A program made the position numbers and the translations under genes. A stretch of 38,288 nt of DNA from Faeciplasma gallinarum (GTDB lineage Bacteria > Bacillota > Clostridia > Oscillospirales > Ruminococcaceae): NCBI GenBank assembly GCA_018711085.1, contig DVIR01000037.1, positions 1 through 38,288 on the forward strand, written 5' to 3'. Below the pieces are notes generated by a model. The model was not told where the DNA came from. It saw only the letters and a list, made by a program, of their open reading frames with translations, and did not search any database. Below are positions 17,801-24,799 of this stretch, piece after piece. Within the stretch, counting starts at the first letter, position 1; the number at the start of each line of letters is the position of its first letter.

Positions 17801-18599
17801 CGAGCTTGACCCCGGAAAGTATGACGTCACAATGGGCATGAGCAACACGTGGGGCAACGGCACAAATCCCACACTTCACTTCATAGCGGACGGCATTGAC
17901 GAGGTCACAAAGGAAATAGAGGTTGGCGGACAGGTGACTGAGACGACCGCTGTTGACCTTACCAACGCCGAGACAAACGAAAAGGGCAGAGTCGAGCTTT
18001 TGGTGATGGCTACTACCGATACGCCTTCTGTTCAGGTCACATACATAACCATAAAGGAGTATGTCGAGCCTACGGAGCGCGAGCTTAACACATACACCAT
18101 GCCGGACGGAATAAACAGCATAGACGTAAGCGGCGACCTTCCCGACGATGTGTATGTGGGTGAGCTGACAGACGGAGTTATCTGGATAACTGATATGAGA
18201 AGCGTCATGAACGACACCGACAGATACTTCTTCAGAAACTCCTTCTCCGATGATACGTTTGACGAAAAGACTATCCTCCTCGACCTCAAGGAGGGCGAAA
18301 ACACCATAAGAATATATAACGACAATAGCTGGAACGTCACATTCGGAGGCACGACAGGCACGCCTGCAACCGAGTATCTTAAAAACTATACTCCAAACTT
18401 CGATAAGTTCGTGATAACGCCGATTTCACTCAGCGACCCCGGAAAGCTGCCCGAGTATTCGCTTTTGAATCAAAGGCCTGAGCAAAAGCCGGATACGGCG
18501 GTTGTAGTGGGCATAGTCGCCGGAGCGGTTGTGGTTGTTGCAGCTGTTGTGGTTGCGGCAGTGTTGGTTGCCTCAAAAAAGAAAAAAGGCGCAAAGTGA
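14802..18599 (+). CDS. Large secreted, membrane-anchored clan GH-A-like glycosidase with CBM-like modules
   Basis: A 1265-residue surface protein. A signal peptide (about 1-34, cleavage near AFAAEN) is followed by a putative TIM-barrel glycosidase domain, about 40-470. This has two glutamates placed as in clan GH-A: Glu185 in VYVPINEGT (acid/base position) and Glu299 in QVCFNEYAEM (nucleophile position), and it resembles GH39-like proteins. At least three beta-rich modules follow that look like CBM6/CBM35-type carbohydrate-binding domains, each beginning with an EAED- or EVEE-like strand (about 491-640, 650-785, 793-900). More beta-rich sequence leads to a C-terminal hydrophobic helix (about 1232-1257) and a Lys-rich tail KKKKGAK, which would anchor it in the membrane. 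It stands alone between promoter and terminator. Substrate unknown; family assignment is tentative. Confidence 0.75.
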   Translation: MKKAALCRAVAVAAAAVMAVGLVPAGSITEAFAAENSPAATLTVDLDPKSNTGDIVHGAAGFLYGVSSEGVPTTNTIVPLKSKILVTKGAVGTEHPYGDALDVAKTFLESGGQQVQMYNSNYYGVFGVTATMDRYCEDLVNYICPAVVAWKEAWNEEHGTPDNPKDTIGAVIDIDEAIVYVPINEGTPAGFDFALSWRKYCEAIRSVDPGAHIAGPNSFYYDLAFTAGQNMKTFIQYCADYNCIPDVITWHELETSCLKDMSDHMQRFKTVWEETDWTKYNEANGTEGIPEIPQVCFNEYAEMAYCGVPGRLVNWISRIEDEKVTGCLPFWHQANNLNDLAASANEGNGAWWLYKWYGDMSGVTQPVESSTEYDQLYGVSTMDESKVLSTTLFGGFTGDVTVKLENVTKTKAFRGADKVHVTVEETMFTGFHGALDYPPTIIEGAYEVASDGSVTVEVDGTLFENAYKLTISRASDDDEVGDVTYTSSGDVYEAEDAQTSLLASKTDANTSPYYYMSQTGEFARAVDMPTGAVLEYTIDIEKDGLYRLDFVYGNGQGTNRGDMTSHDPVNVIQSFSFDGEEPADEVMKSTLWQTMTGIKSIYRYLDAGEHTIEITSADGIDNGMVFHDFLRVTYISETGDSEPAFTRDFEVEESDFNMLVGNTDSTVSTETKLSGYSGSGYITGLEQRSVPEGGGVRFTVIVPESGLYDIDMIVHSAEDAADSYINLYVGNTAVTLDRIVTTVSVPASADWQTVSAIVFLEKGINVVDIDGSVDLDKMTVSEGDYSDASTTFEAEDCIPSELEDSIAVVESDGASNGEYVAGMAGSYTDPDYLEFVYNAPEAGKYALTVYHSNEDIAGTHGYNIKIIDKYAVFEVNGESDSPVFDVQPLPEDTRTVYYFVDCGDHDPTTVSEGDEFGILNTVTDQIYSEDETGYSWGVEIISDGERVESSGNSEDHAVYTTYQQTTRDNIKDGQGKETTFRYAHNQYEAGIEPRYVAYRFELDPGKYDVTMGMSNTWGNGTNPTLHFIADGIDEVTKEIEVGGQVTETTAVDLTNAETNEKGRVELLVMATTDTPSVQVTYITIKEYVEPTERELNTYTMPDGINSIDVSGDLPDDVYVGELTDGVIWITDMRSVMNDTDRYFFRNSFSDDTFDEKTILLDLKEGENTIRIYNDNSWNVTFGGTTGTPATEYLKNYTPNFDKFVITPISLSDPGKLPEYSLLNQRPEQKPDTAVVVGIVAGAVVVVAAVVVAAVLVASKKKKGAK

Positions 18600-18773
18600 T
18601 GCGCAGGTGAGCTGAGCCGGCAGAATGTGCAAGGGCGTGTATGAATGCATGCGCTTTTGAGAATGTGCTGCGTATGATTGTACGCCGCATATAAGACGCG
18701 TGCGAGCATAGCTCATGCACCGTACATGGCGCAGACGCCGCACAGGTTTCACCGCCGGACAAATACATATTGT

Positions 18774-18815
18774 AAAAACTACTCTCTTACAATTGAAGTT
18801 TGAGAGTAGTTTTTA
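18774..18815. terminator. Bidirectional intrinsic terminator
   Basis: AAAAACTACTCTC (18774-18786) pairs with GAGAGTAGTTTTT (18802-18814), ending the large glycosidase transcript. I saw no feature in the 175 bases before it. Confidence 0.92.
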
Positions 18816-18843
18816 TTATTTATAAAGTAAAGGAGCAAGCAAC

Positions 18844-19035
18844 ATGAAAGTTTATGGGTATGCGCTTTGGATTTTGCCCGCAATATTTTTCTGCGTCATT
18901 TCCCCCTTCGCTCTTGACTCGCGGCGCGCGATTTGCTATAATACCATTGTACAGAGTAAAACTGCTGAGTGCACACGGAGGATAGGCGCGGATGCGCATA
19001 TTTTTTTGAAATATGAGTTAGCTTATGCTAACTGA
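18844..19035 (+). CDS. Small hydrophobic ORF, doubtful
   Basis: An AAAGGAG site stands before the ATG, and the first 25 residues are hydrophobic (MKVYGYALWILPAIFFCVIS). The rest is unlike a protein, and the frame runs through a consensus promoter and the palindromic operator before stopping. It may be a short membrane peptide, the remnant of a lost gene, or chance. Confidence 0.2.
   Translation: MKVYGYALWILPAIFFCVISPFALDSRRAICYNTIVQSKTAECTRRIGADAHIFLKYELAYAN
18914..18942 (+). promoter_or_regulatory. Consensus SigA promoter upstream of the ECF fusion operon
   Basis: TTGACT (18914-18919), 17 bases, TATAAT (18937-18942). Transcripts from here would cross the palindrome at 19016-19033, so a bound repressor there could act as a roadblock. 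Confidence 0.75.
19006..19034 (+). promoter_or_regulatory. Operator-overlapped promoter of the + strand ECF operon
   Basis: The palindrome AGTTAGCTTATGCTAACT (19016-19033) has perfect 7-bp arms around TTAT. It overlaps a second promoter candidate, TTGAAA (19006-19011), 17 bases, TAACTG (19029-19034). The -10 begins 13 bases after the palindrome begins, the same offset as at the other end of the cluster (28551-28568). Half-sites GTTAG/CTAAC recall DtxR-type metalloregulator operators. Confidence 0.75.
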
Positions 19036-19063
19036 AATTCGGCGCACCGGATGGGGTGAAAGT

Positions 19064-21301
19064 ATGGACGAGCATGTCGAACAAATCAATCAAAGCGAGC
19101 ATGTGGGGCAGAGTGAACAGATAATAGAGCTGAATTTAAGCTTTAAATACGAGAATGAAAGTGAAGCTGCATTAAAAGACGTGCGCGGCAGCGTTAGCCG
19201 CGGGAAGTGCGTTGTGCTATGCGGCGGCAGCGGATGCGGAAAATCAACCCTTCTTCGCTGCATAAACCGCCTTATCCCGCAATTTTACGAGGGCGAGCTG
19301 AAGGGGTTTTGCATGCTCTGCGGAAAAGACATATCAAAGCGGGCGATAGGCGAAACCGGTGAGCTTGCGGCGTCGGTGTTTCAGGACCCGCGCAGTCAGT
19401 TTTTCACCATGAACAGCTCAACCGAGGTTGCTTTTGGATTGGAAAACTTCGGCGCCACGCATGAACAGATGGTCAAACGCGTGGAGCTTGCATTTTCAAG
19501 CTTTCACCTCGAAAGACTGAAAGACCGCAGCGTGTTCGAGCTTTCAAGCGGCGAACGCCAGCTTGTGGCGATACTTGCCGCATGGGCGGTAGACACAGAC
19601 GTACTTCTTTTGGACGAACCGACTGCAAACCTTGACTTTTGCGCCGTTGAAATGCTCAGAAAAATGCTGCTTGAGCTTAAATCCCGCGGCAAAACAATGC
19701 TGATAAGCGAGCACAGAATGTACTACCTCAGAGAGCTTGCGGATGAGTATTGGTACATGGAAAACGGCGAGATAACAAGGCGTTTCGCCGCTGATGAAAT
19801 GGAAGCGCTTGCTGATCCGGAGCTGTGCAGGTTGGGACTCAGGGCAACCGATTTAAATGCTGTTGCGCGCACCTGCCACGACAGCATGCCGTCGTCCTGC
19901 AAAAATGAGCTGGCAGTCAGCGGCGTGGTCTTTGGGTATAATCGGCGCAAAAAAGTCCTGAACGGCCTGTCTTTGCGAGCATGCACGGGAGAGGTCATAG
20001 GGCTGGTCGGCTCAAACGGCTGCGGAAAGACTACATTCGGAAAGCTTGCCGCGGGACTTTTGAAACCATCCGCCGGCGGATTTACATATAACGGGGCATG
20101 CATGCGCAGCAGGGAGCTTTTAAAGCAGAGCATGTTTATAATGCAGGAATCGGAGTTTCAGTTTTTCACAAACTCCGTTCAAAACGAGCTTCGATACGGC
20201 CGCAAGTGGACTTCGGAGCTTGAAAAAAGGAGCTGCAAGCTTCTAAAGGTGCTTGACCTTTGGGAGTGCAGAAACCGCCACCCGTTTACGCTTTCCGGCG
20301 GGCAGATGCAAAAACTCACGCTGCTTCTTGCGTGCCTGTCCGAAAAACCGATAGTTGTGCTTGACGAGCCTACGGCAGGGCTTGACAGAAAGAGCCTGCA
20401 AAGCTGCATAGAGCTCATACGCCAAATGCGTCAGGACAAGATTGTGTTTGTCATAACTCATGATTTGGAATTGATATCTCAGGCATGCACAAGATGCCTT
20501 TCTGTCTCTGATGGAAAGATACAAGACGAGTACGATTTGTCAAAGGGACAGCAATTAAGGCGGCTGTATGAATATATGCAGTCCGGCATGCAGAGCGCAA
20601 GCGCAGAAGAAAAAAGCGATGTCGCCCCAAAGCAGCGCCGAACGCGAGCATGCGACCCGAGGACAAAGCTTTTATACCTTCTTGCATCGCTTGCGGTCAC
20701 CGCATCGGTGGACAACGCCTTGATGGCAGGGGCTTTTGTCCCCACTTTGGCTATGTGCATGTACGAAAAGAGATACGGCGCCGCCGCGGCGGGATTTGTC
20801 TTGTTTTCGCTCATCATGCTGCTGTCAGTTCTTTTTCCTACGCCGGTCATGTCGTTTGTGGCAGCGTATTTTCCGAAGTTCATTCTTTTGTGGCTTGTGT
20901 TCGTTCTGATAACGGAAAAGGGGGATTCATCACGACTGACGGCTGCCCTCAGGCGCATGCATGTGCCACAAACCGCTGTCATGATATGCTCTGTAATATT
21001 CAGGTTTTTCCCTGCATTGACCGCCGATTTGCGCATACTGTCTCAGTCTGTTAAAACGAGGCAGGTGTTTACGGGGCTTGCCGACAAGCTGAAAAGGCTG
21101 CCCTCGTATTGCGAGATAATGATAGTCCCGATGATATTCAGGGTGCTTAGAATTGCCCAGACGCTGTCGGCATCAGCCGAAACAAGGGGAATAGCGCTCA
21201 AAAGAAAAAGGCAATCATATGCGTGTGTGCGCTTTGGCGCTGTCGATGTTGTTATGGTGATATTGCTTGCCGCTTTTATGGCGGCGGGAATTATAATATA
21301 A
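19064..21301 (+). CDS. ECF transporter energizing module: EcfA-EcfA'-EcfT fusion
   Basis: A single 745-residue chain carrying all three parts of an energy-coupling-factor module, which drives substrate-specific S components. The start at 19064 is favoured by GGGGTGAA upstream; a TTATGC start at 19025 would lie in the operator. ATPase 1 (about 20-250): Walker A GGSGCGKST, signature LSSGERQL, Walker B VLLLDEPTANLD. ATPase 2 (about 275-510): Walker A GSNGCGKTT, signature LSGGQMQK, Walker B IVVLDEPTAGLD. EcfT region (about 530-745): several membrane spans and the coupling motif SASAETRGIALKRK. Double ATPases are common; fusion of both with the T subunit is less usual. The following gene is a matching S component. 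Confidence 0.9.
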   Translation: MDEHVEQINQSEHVGQSEQIIELNLSFKYENESEAALKDVRGSVSRGKCVVLCGGSGCGKSTLLRCINRLIPQFYEGELKGFCMLCGKDISKRAIGETGELAASVFQDPRSQFFTMNSSTEVAFGLENFGATHEQMVKRVELAFSSFHLERLKDRSVFELSSGERQLVAILAAWAVDTDVLLLDEPTANLDFCAVEMLRKMLLELKSRGKTMLISEHRMYYLRELADEYWYMENGEITRRFAADEMEALADPELCRLGLRATDLNAVARTCHDSMPSSCKNELAVSGVVFGYNRRKKVLNGLSLRACTGEVIGLVGSNGCGKTTFGKLAAGLLKPSAGGFTYNGACMRSRELLKQSMFIMQESEFQFFTNSVQNELRYGRKWTSELEKRSCKLLKVLDLWECRNRHPFTLSGGQMQKLTLLLACLSEKPIVVLDEPTAGLDRKSLQSCIELIRQMRQDKIVFVITHDLELISQACTRCLSVSDGKIQDEYDLSKGQQLRRLYEYMQSGMQSASAEEKSDVAPKQRRTRACDPRTKLLYLLASLAVTASVDNALMAGAFVPTLAMCMYEKRYGAAAAGFVLFSLIMLLSVLFPTPVMSFVAAYFPKFILLWLVFVLITEKGDSSRLTAALRRMHVPQTAVMICSVIFRFFPALTADLRILSQSVKTRQVFTGLADKLKRLPSYCEIMIVPMIFRVLRIAQTLSASAETRGIALKRKRQSYACVRFGAVDVVMVILLAAFMAAGIII

Positions 21302-21323
21302 AAGCTAACGGAGGGATGAGTTT

Positions 21324-21923
21324 ATGAGTGAAAAAACAAAGTCGCAGGGCTTAAAAATCAAGGATATCATCACGGTTGTGCTTCTGTCGCTTATCAATGT
21401 GGTGATTTTCATGGTCAGCTCGCTGCTTTACCTGACGCCGATAACGGTCCTTGCAATGCCTGTTTTGTACGGGCTTGTCGAGGGAATTGTGTTCTTTACC
21501 ATCGGAACGCGCGTCAAAGCGCGAGGTGCGCTGCTTTTGTACTGCGTTGTCAGGGGCGTAATGGGATTTTATCTTCCTTACATCATATGCTACCTTGTCG
21601 CAGGCGTCGCCGCGGAGCTGATTATGGCAAAGACGGGATACGCAAACGTCAAAGGTCTCACCGTAAGCTACATAATCGCCGAGGTGCTCGGAGCTTTGGG
21701 CGGAACGTTTTATCCGTACGTCATCGCTGCCGATTCGTTCTTTGCAAATGCCGATGAGATGTTAAAAACCGGTGAGCTGAACGAAAACGTTTTGGAGGCG
21801 TCAAAGATGATAAGCTCATGGGGAAGCTTAGTACTTCTGGCGGCAATACTTTTGTCCTCCTTTATAGGCGCTTTGATAGGCAGGAAAGTTGTGAAAAAAC
21901 ACCTCCTCAGCGAAAGCGCATAA
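21324..21923 (+). CDS. ECF transporter S component, Trep_Strep/MptD-type
   Basis: Membrane substrate-binding subunit of 199 residues with about five or six hydrophobic spans, and a GGAGGG site 8 bases before the ATG. The start (LKIKDIITVVLLSLINVVIFMV), the PVLYGLVEGIVFF segment and the overall length resemble the Trep_Strep family (TIGR02185 as I recall it), which is annotated as an ECF S component of unknown substrate and is found near siderophore-type loci. It sits 22 bases after the EcfA-EcfA-EcfT fusion, which would energize it. It is the last gene of the + operon. Confidence 0.8.
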   Translation: MSEKTKSQGLKIKDIITVVLLSLINVVIFMVSSLLYLTPITVLAMPVLYGLVEGIVFFTIGTRVKARGALLLYCVVRGVMGFYLPYIICYLVAGVAAELIMAKTGYANVKGLTVSYIIAEVLGALGGTFYPYVIAADSFFANADEMLKTGELNENVLEASKMISSWGSLVLLAAILLSSFIGALIGRKVVKKHLLSESA

Positions 21924-21971
21924 CTTAAATTTGCATGCAAGAGTAAAACTCCTTAGATGATACATCAAAGC

Positions 21972-22019
21972 AAAAGGCGCGGCTTATGCCCCTGAATCGG
22001 GACGTAAGCTGCGCTTTTT
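21972..22019. terminator. Shared terminator between the convergent transporter operons
   Basis: AAAAGGCGC ... GCTTA ... GCCC (from 21972) pairs with GGG ... TAAGC ... GCGCTTTTT (to 22019), with small bulges. A- and T-runs on the two sides make it usable from both directions. Confidence 0.85.
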
Positions 22020-22084
22020 GCGTAGTGTAACTTGTATGCTCAAAAGGTGCTGTCGTGTTATTTTCCGACGATTTTTCGGTCGTC

Positions 22085-23518
22085 TCACTGTGATGCAAGC
22101 TGACTTCTTTTAAAAAATTCGTCTGCAAGGCTCTTTCCGCCCTCTTTGAGGATGCGCCCGCCTTCTATCCACAGCGCCCTGTCGCATAGGGCTGATGCAC
22201 AGCGGAAGTCGTGCGTTATGCTCACCATCGTGTTTTTCTGCTCCCTGTGTACTTCGTTTAAAACGGCAGTCAGCTCCTGCAAGCCGGCATAATCCTGCCC
22301 AACGGTAGGCTCGTCAAGCAAGAGCAGTTTCGGCTTTTGAGCCAATATCGCCGCAATTGTGACCCGCCGCTTTTGACCCTCGGACAAAGAATGCGGATGC
22401 CTCTCAAGCAGCGGCGCAAGCCCGAAACGCTCCGCCAGATACATAGCATAGTCCTTGTCGTCAGCCGCAAAACAAAGCTCGTCCGCCACCGACGACATGA
22501 AAAGCTGATAGTTTGGGTTTTGATACACCACCCCGACAGTCTTAAACCACAGCTTGTTTGCACGTTTGCCGCAGCGCGGCTCTAAAAACTGCTCGATTTT
22601 GCCGTCTGTCGGCTTGATAAGCCGTGCAAGTATCGAAAGAAGCGTCGATTTTCCGCAGCCGTTTTCGCCGAGCAGCAGCAGCCTTTCGCCGCTGTGAAGC
22701 TCAAAAGAAATGTCTTTGAGCACGCTGTTGTCCTTAAATTGCTTTGTAATATGCGTCGCTTTGATGATCGATGCGCCGGCAGCCAGGCAGTCGTCTTTTT
22801 TATCCTTTATGACGCTGACCTGACTTCCTAAGTATGCGTTCTTGTCCTCGATCAAACGCGCCGTGCCGTCCCGCAGCTCCCATACGGCATCCACATGCGG
22901 CAGCACAACGTCAAGGCGGTGCTCAACCAAAAGTATCGCCTTGCCCCGCTTTGCAAGGTCTTTCAGCAGCATAAGGAGATCCTGCGCTCCCTGCTGGTCG
23001 AGGTTTGCAAGCGGCTCGTCAAATATTAAGATGTTTGCACCCATGGCGAGCGTGGAGGCCGTGACAAGCCTCTGCTTTTGTCCTCCCGACAGCGTGCGGG
23101 TTGCCATGCCCCTTTTTAATTTGAGCTTTGCGCAGCTCTCATCTATGCGGCGGTCGATTTCCTTTGGGTCTATGCCGAAGTTTTCGCAGCCGAACGCTAT
23201 TTCATCCTCTGCGCTTTGGTGTATAATTTGAGACTCCGCGTTTTGAAGCACGCATCCGACTTTGCGTGAAATCCGGCTCATGGAGTGCCCTGCGACGTCC
23301 TCGCCGTCTACAAGCACCTTTCCGTCGAGCGTGCCGCTCGTCATGCGCGGTATAACGCCGTTGATAAGAGAAAGCAAAGTCGATTTTCCGCATCCGGACA
23401 GACCGGACAAAAGCGTGACCTGACCGTAGTCAAAGTAAAAGTCGGTGTCCTTGAGCACAGGCTGATCGCTCCCGTCGTATGTAAAGGAGCGCAGGCAAAC
23501 TTCTACCGCATGGCTCAT
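22085..23518 (-). CDS. ECF transporter double ATPase (EcfA-EcfA')
   Basis: Cytoplasmic ATPase of 477 residues with two nucleotide-binding domains in one chain. Domain 1: Walker A GLSGCGKST, signature LSGGQKQR, Walker B ILIFDEPLANLD, His in VEHRLD. Domain 2 (from about 255): Walker A GENGCGKST, signature LSEGQKRR, Walker B LLLLDEPTVGQD, His in ITHDFR. Its start overlaps the EcfT stop (ATGA). It is the last gene of the - operon and would energize the S component encoded two genes earlier. Confidence 0.93.
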   Translation of the reverse strand: MSHAVEVCLRSFTYDGSDQPVLKDTDFYFDYGQVTLLSGLSGCGKSTLLSLINGVIPRMTSGTLDGKVLVDGEDVAGHSMSRISRKVGCVLQNAESQIIHQSAEDEIAFGCENFGIDPKEIDRRIDESCAKLKLKRGMATRTLSGGQKQRLVTASTLAMGANILIFDEPLANLDQQGAQDLLMLLKDLAKRGKAILLVEHRLDVVLPHVDAVWELRDGTARLIEDKNAYLGSQVSVIKDKKDDCLAAGASIIKATHITKQFKDNSVLKDISFELHSGERLLLLGENGCGKSTLLSILARLIKPTDGKIEQFLEPRCGKRANKLWFKTVGVVYQNPNYQLFMSSVADELCFAADDKDYAMYLAERFGLAPLLERHPHSLSEGQKRRVTIAAILAQKPKLLLLDEPTVGQDYAGLQELTAVLNEVHREQKNTMVSITHDFRCASALCDRALWIEGGRILKEGGKSLADEFFKRSQLASQ

Positions 23519-24237
23519 GCAAGCACCTCCTCAATGGACATAGACATCCCGAAAGCGGGCGCAGCAAGCCCAAGTATAAATATCGCCAAAAACAGCGCGG
23601 CAAAGCATACGTCCCTTGGCTTAATGCGTATCGGATGGTACACGGTGTACTCGCCGGTGTCGCTTATAAATCCTCTTGTCTCGACCGACAGAGCAAGCGT
23701 GTCGGATATGTTCACAAGCCGGACAAGAAGCGGGATCAAAAACGCGCGGTAAAATGCCGTAGGGTTTAAAATCGATGTTACTCCGCGAGTGCGCATTGCA
23801 GAGCGAACCTGATGTATCTCGCCCGAAAGAACAGGCACAAAGCCTGTGGTTATGAGCATGCCCAGCGTCACAAGCCTCGGGCAGCCCAAAGATGTAAGGC
23901 AGCGCGTGAGCTGCACCGGAGGCATAGACAGTCCCGGCAGAACCGCAACGCCGACTCCTGCGAGCCTGTTAGCCATCTGCCATGTGAAAACCGTGTTGCC
24001 GCCGCTTGCAAGGTAAAAAATCACGCTGAATACGGCAAGGTATATAACTATCACGGGCAGCACTTTAATGCATGTGGAGGCATAGCCGAACAGACACAAA
24101 AGGATAAATGCGCATCCGACAAATATGCTTCCCCACACACTTCTTGCCAGGGCGAGCGCACCTATTATGGTGAGCAGTGCGGTGAGTATGCTCACTATCG
24201 GGTACAAAGGGTGCGCAACGTGAAAGCGATCGGTCAT
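23515..24237 (-). CDS. ecfT: ECF transporter transmembrane protein EcfT
   Basis: Membrane scaffold subunit of 240 residues that couples the ATPases to the S component. It has about five hydrophobic spans and the two cytoplasmic coupling-helix motifs of EcfT in the forms SAMRTRGVTS and ALSVETRGFIS (usual pattern A-R-G/S). It overlaps its neighbours by 4 bases on both sides, so the S-T-A genes are translationally coupled. Confidence 0.9.
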   Translation of the reverse strand: MTDRFHVAHPLYPIVSILTALLTIIGALALARSVWGSIFVGCAFILLCLFGYASTCIKVLPVIVIYLAVFSVIFYLASGGNTVFTWQMANRLAGVGVAVLPGLSMPPVQLTRCLTSLGCPRLVTLGMLITTGFVPVLSGEIHQVRSAMRTRGVTSILNPTAFYRAFLIPLLVRLVNISDTLALSVETRGFISDTGEYTVYHPIRIKPRDVCFAALFLAIFILGLAAPAFGMSMSIEEVLA

Positions 24238-24794
24238 TTTTTCAAAACCCCCGCTTTTTTAAGCTCCTTTGAGATCTTTATTCCCAAGAACGCGCCCAGC
24301 GCGCTGACCGCCACGGCAGCAAGCACGCAAAGCACCGCCGCTATCTGAAGTCCCTGACCGAAAAACTGGTCAAACATATCCGAGGCAAAGCATATGTAGT
24401 AGATGAAGTTAAAGGGGAGCGTCAGAGGTATGAAAAGCCAGGACGCGAAAAATACCGCGCGGTCGCTCTGATATCCCTTGAAAATCAGCACCGCCATAGC
24501 CTCTATTAAGATGCCGGTCAGCAGGCTTGAAAAGAACATGACGGGAGCCATAAACAGCTCCACAATGCCCGTAAACACCGCAAAGAAGAGTATCGAGCCG
24601 ACCTTGCGCACCTTCATAAGCGCCACGGCGGGGAAGAGTGAAAACTGAAGTGCGGTTACGAGCTGAGCCAATCCGAATATGTGGATTTGGGACACCACAG
24701 CCATTACGGCGGCGGTGCATGTCGCTACGGCGGACAAAATCGCAAGGAACACTATGTCCTTGACGGTGAACTTTTGAAATACAGCTTGCTTCAT
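24234..24794 (-). CDS. ECF transporter S component, substrate unassigned
   Basis: Integral membrane protein of 186 residues with five or six spans, and a Lys-rich C-terminus (KISKELKKAGVLKK). The start (FTVKDIVFLAILSAVATCTAAVM) and the GLAQLVTALQFSLFPAVALM segment have the layout of ECF S components. The start follows AGAGAGG on the - strand. It lies between two exporter-fold ABC half-transporters and ecfT, overlapping ecfT by 4 bases. I do not recognise the substrate group; its gene context suggests a metal complex or related nutrient. Confidence 0.8.
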   Translation of the reverse strand: MKQAVFQKFTVKDIVFLAILSAVATCTAAVMAVVSQIHIFGLAQLVTALQFSLFPAVALMKVRKVGSILFFAVFTGIVELFMAPVMFFSSLLTGILIEAMAVLIFKGYQSDRAVFFASWLFIPLTLPFNFIYYICFASDMFDQFFGQGLQIAAVLCVLAAVAVSALGAFLGIKISKELKKAGVLKK

Positions 24795-24799
24795 TTATA

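Noticed and set aside
18430..18768. 112-codon frame on the - strand beyond the large glycosidase end
   Set aside because: Mostly antisense to the Val/Ala-rich anchor of that gene; repetitive composition without start signals.
19025..19063. Earlier ATG (19025) as start of the ECF fusion
   Set aside because: It lies within the palindromic operator and -10 element, and lacks a ribosome binding site; the ATG at 19064 has one.
20479..21036. 185-codon frame on the - strand
   Set aside because: Antisense to the EcfT part of the fusion gene; no supporting signals.
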